Positions 22,170 through 32,119 of a stretch of 64,000 bases of DNA are shown here, one piece after another. The first letter of the stretch is position 1; each line of letters begins with the position of its first letter. The notes beneath the pieces were generated by a model. It ran no database searches and had not been told where the DNA came from. It saw only the letters and a program-made list of their open reading frames with translations. This DNA is from Ligula intestinalis (lineage: Eukaryota > Platyhelminthes > Cestoda > Diphyllobothriidea > Diphyllobothriidae). Location of the stretch: NCBI GenBank assembly GCA_036362985.1, contig JAYGXS010000006.1, positions 14,337,756 through 14,401,755 on the forward strand, written 5' to 3'. A program made the position numbers and the translations under genes.

Positions 22170-23120
22170 TAATAAAAGACAGATAAATGCAGTTTTTTTA
22201 ACTGCAGACTATTAGTTGGGAGGGAATCGTGGTCCTAGTCTCATTTCAGGATAGCCGTTTGTGATATAGCAGTAAGTCCATTAAGGGTGAAATTAAAACG
22301 TCTCCGTCAGAGCGTTTAGCGAAAAAGTAAGCAAATAACAGTAACACAAAATGTAATTCCGACTTCAGTAGAAGTAGAAAATGCGATTGCTGGAATAATA
22401 AATTTGATGCCTGACATTACGGATTCCGGCTTCAGCCCTTCATTCCAGACAACCGCAGAATAGGGATGATATATGCACAGATAACGCGGTATTTACAGTT
22501 CGTAGCAGTCACGCGACCGTTTGCGTACCACAATTAGCAGCTGCCATTACCATCGCGGCAAAGCAGCATAATAAGTTGGATGCAGCATTAAGAAAGCAAC
22601 TTAGAACGAAAGGATGGCGATAGGTGCGCTTAGGGCAGTGATTTTACATATATCCGTGGCTGTTACCCCCATATACCTAGACTTTTTACAACTAAACGTT
22701 TTCCAAGCAAAGAAAAAAGGGCTGGAAAACAATTCTAATTAACAATAAAAAGTAGAAGTAGACTCAGTAAAGACAGCCTTCCGATGCACATTTTAAAAAT
22801 GCGAAGAAAATGACAGAATAAACTAAGACCTGAAAATCTAAGACAAACGTTCAAATGCTGCAATCTGAAATTCTCCTTAAGAAAATTTACAAAACTCCCT
22901 TGAATTTTGGTATTTTTGCCAGAGCTCTTAATAGTGTCGTTAATATGAGTATCAATGGGTGATATTTCCTTGACTGAGATTTTGTGTAGCGATGGATTAT
23001 CAGAAACAAAAATGTATATTGGGTAAAGTGACAGGTTTGGCAAAGGTTGCTTGAATAGCAGTGTATAATCCATTTCATGAAATATGCTGACGGTAAATTA
23101 GGCATTTAATTGTCGGTATA
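22170..23120. other. Intron sequence with no recognised feature
   Basis: No exon or known element could be supported; short frames at 22735-23105 on the minus strand are AT-rich and unlikely to be coding. Confidence 0.45.
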
Positions 23121-23197
23121 TAAAATCCTGAAGGTTAAAAACGTGTTTCAGCAATTTAAAGCAACGTTTCCCTGGTGCAAATTTAAATATGGCAATA

Positions 23198-23253
23198 GCA
23201 GCAAAATGATTTATTGGATCCATATCATTTCGAGAGAGCTCGTTAGTTGCCGC
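23198..23253 (-). ncRNA. Hammerhead-ribozyme-like motif in PLE end (one core change)
   Basis: On the minus strand helix I is GCGGCAA (23253-23247) pairing over seven bases with TTGCTGC (23204-23198). The core is CTAACGA (23246-23240), where the canonical G of CUGA is A. A small GCTCTCTC helix II is next, then GAAA (23231-23228). Helix III is TGAT with ATCA, and two U residues close at the cleavage site. All stems differ in sequence from the motif at 9279-9329, yet they still pair. The changed core base should abolish cutting. Confidence 0.6.
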
Positions 23254-23458
23254 CTCTCATTACTTAACGTGAATCACAAAAGAGAAGATACACAATGAAT
23301 TCGTACAGAAAAATCGATATCAACACAAGGTCATAAGGAGTGGCCAAGTGGCTAATCAATAACATGAGAAGTTCAAAAGCTATGGTCAGCAAAAATAACA
23401 GGGAAAAACACCTGAAGTAACAACTTAGGAGGAAAAATGTATAAACAGGGAGCCAATG

Positions 23459-23930
23459 TTACCAAGGCAAAGTTAGGTTCACTACATGCTCCAACTGTTT
23501 ACATAGGTCGGGTTTGACCCGCCGTATGTAGGCTGCCTTCAGGTAGCGTAAATTGCGAGTCGTTCGTGCTCGAACAAGTACTCGGAAGGACGTTTTGGGG
23601 TCAACAGAATGGCCCGAGTCTAACAGATGTTCAGTAATTGAGGATCGGGGAACTCTGTTTTCTTGTTTCATTAGCCAGCTAGGTAAATGTTCCTTAGCTC
23701 TGGTGGCCAATTGCCTCTGCGTTCGCCTTATGTACTTGCATCCGCAAGTACATGTAAATTCATAAATGCAGTTTGAAGTGGCGTGCATCGGCATGGCATC
23801 TTTCGCATGAGGAACTGGTAAAGGCTTTGTTGGATTGCAAATTATCAGATCAGCAGCATAGTACGTCCTTTCATTGGCTTGAGAAGGCGTCTTTTGATGG
23901 TGTTTAGTATGTTGTCACCCTGTTCATACA
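23459..23930 (-). pseudogene. PLE GIY-YIG endonuclease fragment
   Basis: The open part 23794-23459 encodes CIYEFTCTCGCKYIRRTQRQ (GIY-YIG motif; the usual G after YI is R), AKEHLPSWLMKQENRVPRSS, SFRVLVRARTTR and ...LEHVVNLTLPW before a stop. Upstream, to 23930, worn frames give GDNILNTIKRRL, the linker seen also in the 8 kb copy. It is the same PLE family as 7706-8400. The RT is absent. It lies between two inverted terminal regions. Confidence 0.85.
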
Positions 23931-24114
23931 TTTTTCCTCCTAAGTTGTTACTTCAGGTGTTTTTCCCTGTTATTTTTGCTGACCATAGCTTTTGAACTTC
24001 TCATGTTATTGATTAGTCACTTGGCCACTCCTTATGACCTTGTGTTTATATCGATTTTTCTGTACGAATTCATTGTGTATCTTCTCTTTTGTGATTCACG
24101 TTAAGTAATGAGAG

Positions 24115-24170
24115 GCGGAAACTGACGAGCTCTCTCAAAATGATATGGATCCAATAAATCATTTTGCTGC
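24115..24170 (+). ncRNA. Hammerhead-ribozyme-like motif in PLE end (one core change)
   Basis: This is the inverted partner of 23198-23253. The core CTGACGA (24122-24128) is canonical here, but GAAA has become AAAA (24137-24140). Helix III is TGAT (24141-24144) with ATCA (24158-24161). Helix I is GCGGAAA with TTGCTGC (24164-24170), one mismatch. Each arm thus keeps the core base that the other lost. Confidence 0.55.
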
Positions 24171-24209
24171 TATTGCCATATTTAAAAATCTTGAAGGTTA
24201 AAAACGTAA

Positions 24210-26870
24210 CCCTGCCTATTCTGAAAGGTAATCCTTTGGATTTAGAAAATGTTTATTAAAATTTTCTAGAATATGAAATGTTTATAAATTTGAGCAGAAA
24301 TCTAAGCTACCTTCTATTACGGTGGTTTCCACTGCCAACAACTATGCTAGACGAAGTTTGCTCACGCGTGCGCCTACTCCTATGAGAAGACAGTAATTTA
24401 ACTTCGTACGGTTAACCAAATGGAATTGTCGCACTTGAACGTTCTTCAGGGGGGAAAACGGCACAAGTGGATGGGTTATTTTTAGAAAGTTAGACGTTTC
24501 ACCCATTTTAAAACTTCAGATTTGCAAATCCGTGTGCTTTGGTGACCTGAAAAGTTGTAAATGTGCCTGCCGGTAATCCATTGTTTAAACAGCCTGACAT
24601 TTTTTCTGCCCTTTGCGGTTAGTCTACGACTGGGCCTCGGAGCAGGCGTAACGTTACGTTTGAAGCATGTTGTAAGCTACTTTTGCATGAGCCCGTTTTC
24701 GCTAGTGCGTCATTTAGAACTGGAAAGAACAGACTGTCATCCATCTTCAAAGTGTCTTTGTATTTATAAGGGAACTCGGTTGTGCGTTTAAAATCTTAGA
24801 ATGGAGCCCGTCGGCAAACATATATAATGAAAAGCTTCATATATAACGATCGAAATAATCCCTTTGATTTTCACCAGAAAATAAGTGTCGTATATTAACT
24901 GGAAAAATAAAAACTGAAACACCTCGAATGTTCCACTTTGTACCTGCGCTTGCATACCTCTCTTACCGATGAGCTCAAAGAAAGTCCTGTTTGTCTTCAC
25001 CAATCCTATTTTAAATAATGCATAGACGGAAGAAAACATTGGCAATGTCTGTGAAATCGTGCGTGGATATGTACTCGATATATAGTTGGTTTGCTTACAA
25101 CCGCACATTAAACCTATCGCCAAGGGCCTCTTAGTTTGCTACTTTAATTACTCAGTGTTTTGCACTGCCAAATTTTCGGCACAGTTTAAAATTAATTTTT
25201 CAGAATTTGCTGCCTTTCTAAAGATACAGTATTTATAAACAACATAATATTCTTGTTACTATTTATTTTATATTTTTAGCTCGCTTAACCTTGTTCAGAA
25301 TTAATTTAGAGCTTTGTACTATTCGTTGGCAGCGGTTTGCAACGGACGAGTACTGCTTCGCACGATTTGGAATTTTGCAGCAGATGTGTCACATGAAAAA
25401 GGTTTCTGCTGGCATTTAAATGCATGGTAAAAAATTTAAATAACTCCTCATCCACCTAATAAAATTACTATATAAACTATATAAGGCCATATAATTATGA
25501 GTCCTGAAAATGTTCTCAAAGGTTACCACCAGCTTTTCTTATCCGAATTCTTTAAAAACAGTAGTTTAAATTCATGAGAGTAATAAAGAATATTCTGTGT
25601 AAAGAAATTTGTTTTGATTTTTCGGGTATGGATAGTCAAAGGCGAATATCTGATGGAAATGAGACAATAATTTAATGTTTTGTATTTATTCGGTAAGTGT
25701 TGACTCAGTGGCGTCTACGCCCCCCTAACGTGCTCCGGAAAAGAATCCTTAGACCACGAACTTGAGAGGATGATTGAACTTTGATCAGCAAAATAGCTAC
25801 TTATATTTAATTCGAATCATAAGCAACAATATATAGAAACAAGCGACTTCCAAATCGAGGGTAGACCATCTAGTGATTTGGCTGAATACCTCCCATTGTG
25901 GAGAAAATTTTCACTGAGATTGTTACAAAGAGGAAATATTTTATCGTAAGGAACAATAGGCGTGCTTCCAGTAATACTTGCAACCACCATTATTCGTAGC
26001 AAAACGGCTAAGACGGCTTATTATCATGAAAAAGGCCTCGAGACGAAAAATTTACGTTTAAATAATGCCAGAATCGAGATTTGTTTCAAAAAATGTTTCT
26101 CCAAAAGGTAATACTAAAATATTAAGCATTACCTATTTTATAGGAAGATTGTCATTGTAAGCGTCATCAACCGTGGAGAACAAAAAGGTTATAAAATGAG
26201 TCGCGCAGGTCAAATCGGGTGTTACTCTGAGAGTTTTAAAGTGAGGCAACTTCGGTGGCTTACTGAAAGGTATGCAAATGTAAGCGCATGCGCTCCCACT
26301 GGGTTTATAGGCCGTAAACATGGTTGCCCGGTTAGTTCTATCTTCTCTCTTTCTGACCCAGAGGAGTGAATACCGGCTGGTTGCGCCTTGCGAATTTGTG
26401 GGCGGCGCGATGGCGGCGGCGGCTGTCACGCTCTCGTCTGTGTAGTCGCAAGGGCCACCCAACCAGTCGCTTCGTGCTTATCTTACGGAACTAGCCTTTC
26501 TGAGCATGATTGCATGCTTAGAAGCGGCCTTGGCCACACCAGTCACATGTACTCTTTCCCATCTCCCGTCTTGTCTTGCGGGAGTGATGAGAAAAAAGGA
26601 GGTAGATCCTGCGAGTCTTTTTTCAGGATAATGCACCTACAGTCACCGCGTCTGCCTTTGGCTTACGGAAGCTCGTGGTGGACATCGCCGAAATTGACGG
26701 TTGACATTAACAAATGACCAAAAGTTTTGAACCACTAATGGACGACTTTAAAGTTACTGAAATCGTAAGCAAAATATGAAATTTAATATAAGGTAGTTCA
26801 GAAATACAAATATTTTATAAAAGCGGCAAATTTCAAAAAAGGTCAAAAATTGCTGTAGTTGGCTAAACTT
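24210..26870. other. Intron sequence, no feature recognised
   Basis: No exon or known element could be supported. About 26370-26560 is richer in G and C (GGCGGCGCGATGGCGGCGGC) with overlapping open frames on both strands, but the encoded peptides are not recognised. Confidence 0.4.
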
Positions 26871-26976
26871 GCTGAATGAAAAAGTTCGCGTTCCAGGTAT
26901 TTGCGTGGATAAAGAAGGAGGCCTGTCGAGCACCATATCCATTCATTTATCCTCCTGAGCTTTCGAACTCTTACAG

Positions 26977-27034
26977 GTGGGGTCCTTTTCGTTTGCAATT
27001 CTGACTTCAGAATTGCAAACGAAAAGGACCCCAC
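26977..27034. repeat. Perfect inverted repeat, 28-bp arms and 2-nt spacer
   Basis: Arm 26977-27004 (GTGGGGTCCTTTTCGTTTGC continuing AATTCTGA) is the exact reverse complement of 27007-27034, with CT between. The sequence forms a near-complete hairpin. It starts at the inner end of the PLE terminal arm (ACAGG). A perfect palindrome in otherwise decayed surroundings suggests a recent origin, or an assembly or copying artefact. Confidence 0.9.
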
Positions 27035-27284
27035 TAAGAACCGGCCAGAAGAGGAGGCAGGGTCACCGGGACCCTCTTCCCTGGGAACAAGGCATTACAC
27101 TGATTACTGTTTATGACCCCGAACGACCGCTGTCTTCACTGACAGTTAATTAGCGTTTACCACTATAATTGTCCACTCCCGACCTCCATCCTTTTGGTTG
27201 ATTTTTCTTTCCCCTTGACGACCGCTAACAATTGATTGGCCTTTGGCCACCATAATTACCTTCCTTTTGGTTGCTGCTTCTTAT

Positions 27285-27325
27285 CTCTGAAGATAAACTC
27301 CTGTAACAGTTCGAAAGCTCAGGAC
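27285..27325 (+). ncRNA. Hammerhead-like motif with two-pair helix III
   Basis: CTGAAGA (27287-27293) fits the core CUGANGA. It is followed by AAACTC-CTGTAA-CAGTTC as a helix II hairpin with imperfect pairing, then GAAA (27313-27316) and GCTC (27317-27320). Helix III would be only two pairs, the second of them G-C. Related motifs here have C-G, A-U and G-U at that pair. Cleavage would be expected after 27320. Core residues are intact; activity is unknown. Confidence 0.45.
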
Positions 27326-27374
27326 AATAAATCAATTGATCCGGTACTCGACACGTCTGCTTCCTTATCCATGG

Positions 27375-27755
27375 CTAAACTTCATTTTTTACCGTACAAA
27401 AAGCTTGCCAATGCAAAATCCCGAGCAAAAAAACAGCACAACTGGAATGACATTTTTTAAAAGAATCCCTAGGGAAAGGTTGCAATTCAATATCGTTCAT
27501 TAACAAATGCAGTGTAAAGCAGTCTATAATTTGAATATCTATTCCAACACGGTCTAACAAGAGTTGACTGTCCTTTCTTAGGCTTCCCCGTTGTTTAAGA
27601 CACAGCTGACAATAGCAAACAGGTTTCTGCTTGATTATGTCGAAAGGAACGTGACAGAAATAATATTGCTTATGCTCATCTGTTTCCAGGCTTATCAGTG
27701 ATTAATAAATTTGAATAGAATTGGTAGGAGGCTTGGTAGATTTGAATAATTGATT
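27375..27755. other. Intron sequence with no recognised feature
   Basis: Only short frames; nothing recognised. Confidence 0.4.
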
Positions 27756-27757
27756 GT

Positions 27758-27865
27758 ACCCAACTGTGAAGACTCAGCGGCCTCGATTGACTCGAACCCT
27801 TGCCAGCAAAGGAAAGGCTTTATTATGGCCAACACTCTAGGCAACTGTGCTATGAGGCCCACACC
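27758..27865 (-). repeat. tRNA-derived SINE-like repeat, family 2
   Basis: On the minus strand, TAGCACAGTTGCCTAGAGTG with TTGG resembles a tRNA A box (about 27852-27825), and AAGGGTTCGAGTC (about 27800-27788) resembles a B box. It belongs with copies at 28060-28270, 28461-28545 and 37890-38212. The A-box to B-box spacing exceeds that of a plain tRNA, so this is a SINE head and not a tRNA gene. Confidence 0.6.
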
Positions 27866-28057
27866 AGCTGTGAGATCAATGAAATCTGGTTCAATTTACC
27901 CGCTCAGCATACTATAACACACAAATTATAATACAATACTATTAGGAGGTTTGGCAAATTTGCTTGGGCAGTCAGCTTACTGTTCCGTATTGGTAAATTC
28001 CATACGAGCGGTAAAGTTGGGCGGGTAAAATCGACCCAAATGTGATTAACTTCATGG

Positions 28058-28275
28058 CGCGAGGTGGGGCGTTTGTAGCTCGGTGGTTAGAGTGTTGGCT
28101 TCCGGTAAAGGCCTTTTCTGATACGCGGGTTCGAATCCCGCAAATCATCTCGAGTTTTTTCAAACTTGGGTGAACTCAAATCTAATACAATTAGCTGACT
28201 GCGCAGGCAAGAATCCCGTGCCGGCGTGGGTTCGGATCCCACTGAGGTCGCCGAGTTTTTCAAAATTGGGTCCAG
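28058..28275 (+). repeat. tRNA-derived SINE-like repeat, family 2
   Basis: TAGCTCGGTGGTTAGAGTGT (28076-28095) is a good A box and CGGGTTCGAATCCCGC (28126-28141) a good B box with its T-stem. The tail begins CTCGAGTTTTTTCAAACTTG. A second part, with GGGTTCGGATCCC near 28229-28241 and GAGTTTTTCAAAATTGGGT, follows at once, so two heads are in tandem. The T-arm is well kept, but the acceptor stem does not pair. Confidence 0.7.
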
Positions 28276-28460
28276 TGAATTACTCAAAGGTATCAACCCC
28301 CCTCCCGGCTAATTAAGTGTGCCTGGTAGTCATCTGGTGAATTTTAGATCGATTGATTAGGTAATCTTGCTTGGACAGTCAGCTCACTGCACCAGCAGTG
28401 GCGGATTTCAAACAATGCAATGGACTGGGCGAGTAAATTGACCCACGCTTGACTAAACTG

Positions 28461-28560
28461 ACGACTCCCATTGGGGACCTCGTACCTCAATTGGCTAGAG
28501 GGTTGGCTTTACCAGAGCCTTCCCATGGAGACCGCCGAGGTTTTTAGAATTGTTTACTAT
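28461..28560 (+). repeat. tRNA-derived SINE-like repeat, family 2, truncated head
   Basis: CTCGTACCTCAATTGGCTAG with AGGGTTGGC resembles the A-box end of family 2. The B box is replaced by a deletion running into GACCGCCGAGGTTTTT. About 28365-28460 resembles the 3' part of the same family (TTGGACAGTCAGCTCACTGC). Confidence 0.5.
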
Positions 28561-31500
28561 CAATCAAATATAATTATTAGATGCAATCATAAACATTTGT
28601 GTACACAATTTTTTGTATGCCAAGAGAAACATCCTTCACTCCAATGTCTTTATAGGTATTTATAGTGATGGAGGACTAGCAGTCAACGAAGTTGTTTGCA
28701 ATAATAAATGAAGAATATGTTTTGGCGGACTTACTACCAAATACTGGGTTAAAGTTTTAAATTTATTTCTTGAGTGCGATCAGACTCATATATACGGATG
28801 CCTAGAATGATAATTTTTGTAATGTACCATAAAACATTACGGGTGTGATGAAATAAGCGGCCCTGGCTACTTCGCTTAGCATCCTTCGAGTCTCACGTAT
28901 TCTTTTAGAGAAAAGGCGCTTAACATCTGGTAAATTCGGCTTTTCTATAAACCAAAATAGCAAAAATATCACTTTCCTTCTGATTACAGCTCATCAACTT
29001 GGGAAATGAAGGCCTCATTTGTTATTTTCACTAACTTTTATATAGCCAACTATGCGGTCGATCTGATCGGCCTTAATAAAACCACAACGACTTAGTGCAA
29101 CATGCCGCAAAGGTGGCTTAAGCTGAAATAGTGCTGAGCATTACCTAGAAAAATGCGCCGAGAATTCCGCAGCCCAGACATGGTCGCTGCCTAGTCTCGA
29201 GCCTCTAGCACTAGCATGCGACCTCGCAGAATGCGGTCCAGCGACGTACGTGTTTTTAGCACCTACACATGCACGCATGCAACGCGATAGGCTAAAAGTA
29301 CTGCAAATGGCAGACGTAATGTCCTCCTCCTCTCCTTAGTTCTCCTTCATCTCCTTTTCCTCACCCATCGTCTGTCAACTTGAGTCTTACCTAGTTCTAC
29401 GTTTGACTGCTTAAATATGTCCACAGAAAACGCTTTTTGATCCTTAAACTCGTGTGGGATAGGATTAAATAATTTGCACCCAGCATTAAATAATTTTAGT
29501 TTTCATTAAATCTGTGTGGAATCAAGGGTCCAGCGTTAATAATTTTGATTGAACAAGTCAGGATTGTGCTCGATCTGTCACAGATAGCTCACTGTGAGTC
29601 GGACTGTTTTTGCGATAACGTGATTTTCAACTAACGCCTGTGGATGTATGAAAAGTAGAATTGGACCGTAAAAGTATTAAATTCGCAAGTTGGGGATAAT
29701 TCCGTCTTTCACATGCGGTAGGCGTCAGTGGCGATTGTCAGCATCCTCAGGCCTCGCCCCCATGATTTTTAAGTTGACAGAATATAGTAATAAAGGTACA
29801 TCCTGTAAAAAGTTGCCAGAGAGTAGTATTACCCGACAGTGTGCTTTGGCCGTCCGCCAACAATTTTCAGCCACCGGGCTGCGTCGAGCTCCAGCAACGA
29901 GCCTACATTTTAAGAGCGATAAAATTTGTCATAGTTGGCTTTAATAAGTCTCGCGAAGACGCGATCCCACTGAAATATTATAGGCCGCAGTCTCGTAGAA
30001 CTAGGATCTGTAGAGTAGACTATATATCTGATGAAATGTGAAGATAAACATTTGAGTGGGGAATGTAACACGTAGTTGAGGTTATTTACTTTGTTCATTG
30101 ATTTGACTTGAGACGCAAAATGCTCTTTACTAGAAAAGACTTCCATTCAGATCAGTATCCTGGGGGCAAAAAGCGGCGAAATGGCACCAAATCCAAAGTT
30201 TGTTGATGTCCATGGAACTTCTTACGCTATTAAGCGCTGCAGAAAAAAACTTCTTGTTTGTGCATGTTATACTATGAAAAAACATTAATAAAAACCAGAA
30301 ACCTTTTAATTATGTGTTCAGACAACATAAATTTTGTTTTATGTTCATGAAAAGAGCTAATTTAGTTTCAAAAATTTATTTTGCAAATCCGCTAAGTTTT
30401 GTGCCAGAAAATAATGCCTAAACTTATAACGCTGTAATTTGTTTTACCTTGCCGAAAATTACGACTATATACAAACGTATATAAGACGCTCGAGACATGT
30501 CGTTAATTTTCTCTGTCAAGTCCTATTCAAAAGATGCCAAATATTTTTGTTCAATAAAGTAGAATCAATCAATAGGAAAACTTGAAACGGAAGGGGCAGA
30601 AGTTTATTGGTTCGTACAAAATCGTCCTTGATATTCTACCACTCTGCTCCGTATTTGTTACCTTAGAAATGAGCCTAGAAGTAAACAAATATACTGAAGA
30701 CTGCGACTGTCGTTGTGAACTTTAACTTTTTTCGGCAATGATTGAACCTGTTTGTGTGATTCTGAAACCATGACCTAAACAGACAGCTGCTTAAGAAATA
30801 ATGTTTGAAAACTCGCTATTAAGGCAAACGCTTTTAAGAAATATCTTTTTTGAAGGTTAAGATAACAACGTAGACGAAATTATTTATTTATGGCCGATTG
30901 ACTAAAACCGGCGAAAATCATAAAGTGATAATAACTATTTCAAGAAAGATCAGAACCCCAACGTAATCAAAATCCCAAAATAATTACAAAGACATTTGGC
31001 GGAAGGAAATGCAGCTTTGTTTTCAAAATGGCACGTTTATATTACTGATACCTACTGATTATTACTCACTGACCGGCATTTCCGCACGTTAGCTCAAAAA
31101 ATGTCTTACTCTGGTGACCTCTCATTCGGTAAAATCTTGCGCAAATCTGGTTGCCTTAGTTCACTTTAAGTCAAGCAATGAATAAATGGAAGAAAACAAC
31201 TAGTCATTCTCATGAAACCGTGTGGGAATACATACTCGAACATTGAGCTGTTCGTTAGAACCCATACAGTATATTATACCTAATATAGAAAAATATAATA
31301 ATATGCGCAAATACTCGAGGCTAAAATTTTACAAAAGGATGACTTTCCAGCACAATTCTACTTGTGCTAATTTATTATTTCGATTTTTTGCATGAATAGG
31401 CTTTCCCTAATTTTGAAACTTAAGTCTACCTAGTACGCCAGATTTTCACTTTTTGGGAATTTTCCATTTTGCTAAAAAATCTGGTATTTCTAAACAATGT

Positions 31501-31930
31501 TATATTACTTGATAAATCGCAATATGCCCTATTATGGAGAACGACCATTACTTTATTGCTGAAAATCTTTGGGGTATGCAGCTTGGGCTGTGTTCACGTA
31601 AGAGGGTGCTTTTTTGTAAAGATCCTTGGATTTATGAGTTAGAACCACTACTGTAAGGCTTTTGCTGCATAAATTACATGCTGAAACTCAACGAGCATTG
31701 ATTGGCTACCATCACCATGCTTCTATATGTAAGCTGTTATATTAAACATTCAAAAAATGCTAGTGTACATATGTTTTCCGATGAACATTCGTTTTTCTCG
31801 CAAGGATTTAAAGATTATATTTGCGGGACAATATTTTGGGAAAAATGAGTCCATTTTACGACTGAGTTTTCGAGAAAGGGATCACTCCATCTAAAAAGTA
31901 CATTCATTAGGAACTCCCGAATGAATTAAA
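28561..31930. other. Intron sequence, no feature recognised
   Basis: This 3.4 kb is AT-rich and has no exon or element I can support. About 29150-29290 is somewhat richer in G and C. Confidence 0.45.
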
Positions 31931-31933
31931 ACG

Positions 31934-32111
31934 TTCGCGTTCCAGGTATCTGCATGGAAAAGGAAGACCTGTCGAGCACCAAATCAACTGCTTTATTGTC
32001 CTGAGCTTTTCATCTCTTACAGGAGTCTATCTTCAAACATCTAGACTTCTGTAAGAGTTCGAAAGCTCAAGACAACGAACCACTTGATCCGGCGCTCGAC
32101 AAGTCTTCCTT
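31934..32111. repeat. Inverted pair of PLE terminal fragments, 68-bp arms
   Basis: Left arm 31960-32027 and right arm 32044-32111 are diverged reverse complements around 16 nt. The right arm reads GACTTCTGTAAGAGTTCGAA, AGCTCAAGACAACGAACCAC and GGCGCTCGACAAGTCTTCC. GAAAGCTC at 32061-32068 matches the hammerhead 3' word at 27313-27320. The CUGANGA core is not intact (CTAGACT). The left outer flank (GTTCGCGTTCCAGGTATCTG) is shared with 26885-26903 and, inverted, with 14434-14454. Confidence 0.65.
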
Positions 32112-32119
32112 ATTAATTA

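Larger units (their letters stand above)
23122..24207. mobile_element. PLE insertion with inverted ends and 23-bp target duplication
   Basis: The direct repeat 23122-23144 / 24185-24207 (AAAATC-TGAAGGTTAAAAAC plus CGT, 22 of 23 identical) flanks the insertion and reads as a target-site duplication. Inside, about 23182-23437 and 23930-24184 are near-identical inverted copies of about 250 bp, each with a hammerhead-like motif. Between them, on the minus strand, is a PLE GIY-YIG fragment. The order is terminal region (minus), nuclease fragment (minus), terminal region (plus). Confidence 0.85.
26881..27370. repeat. Inverted pair of PLE terminal fragments around a palindrome
   Basis: Left arm 26907-26977 and right arm 27300-27370 are diverged reverse complements. 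They share CTTTCGAACTCTTACAGG / CCTGTAA-AGTTCGAAAG, the GAGCACC/GGTACTCGA words and the outer GGATAA/TTATCC. The centre contains the perfect palindrome at 26977-27034 and about 265 bp of other sequence. The family also occurs at 14220-14290 and 31960-32111. Confidence 0.65.

Noticed and set aside
24405..24416. Minus-strand codons for V-N-R-T, like the ankyrin linker sought as a microexon
   Set aside because: No AG/GT pair around it gives a phase-0 exon of plausible size, no pyrimidine tract precedes it, and four residues are expected by chance about once in three such searches. It also lies in decayed sequence.
26133..26717. Overlapping open frames of 109 codons on both strands
   Set aside because: Both are open because of a GC-rich patch; neither shows a domain, splice pattern or codon preference I can support.
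28076..28141. Possible tRNA gene
   Set aside because: A box, B box and T-arm are good, but no acceptor stem pairs and a known tail follows; it is a SINE head repeated elsewhere in the window.
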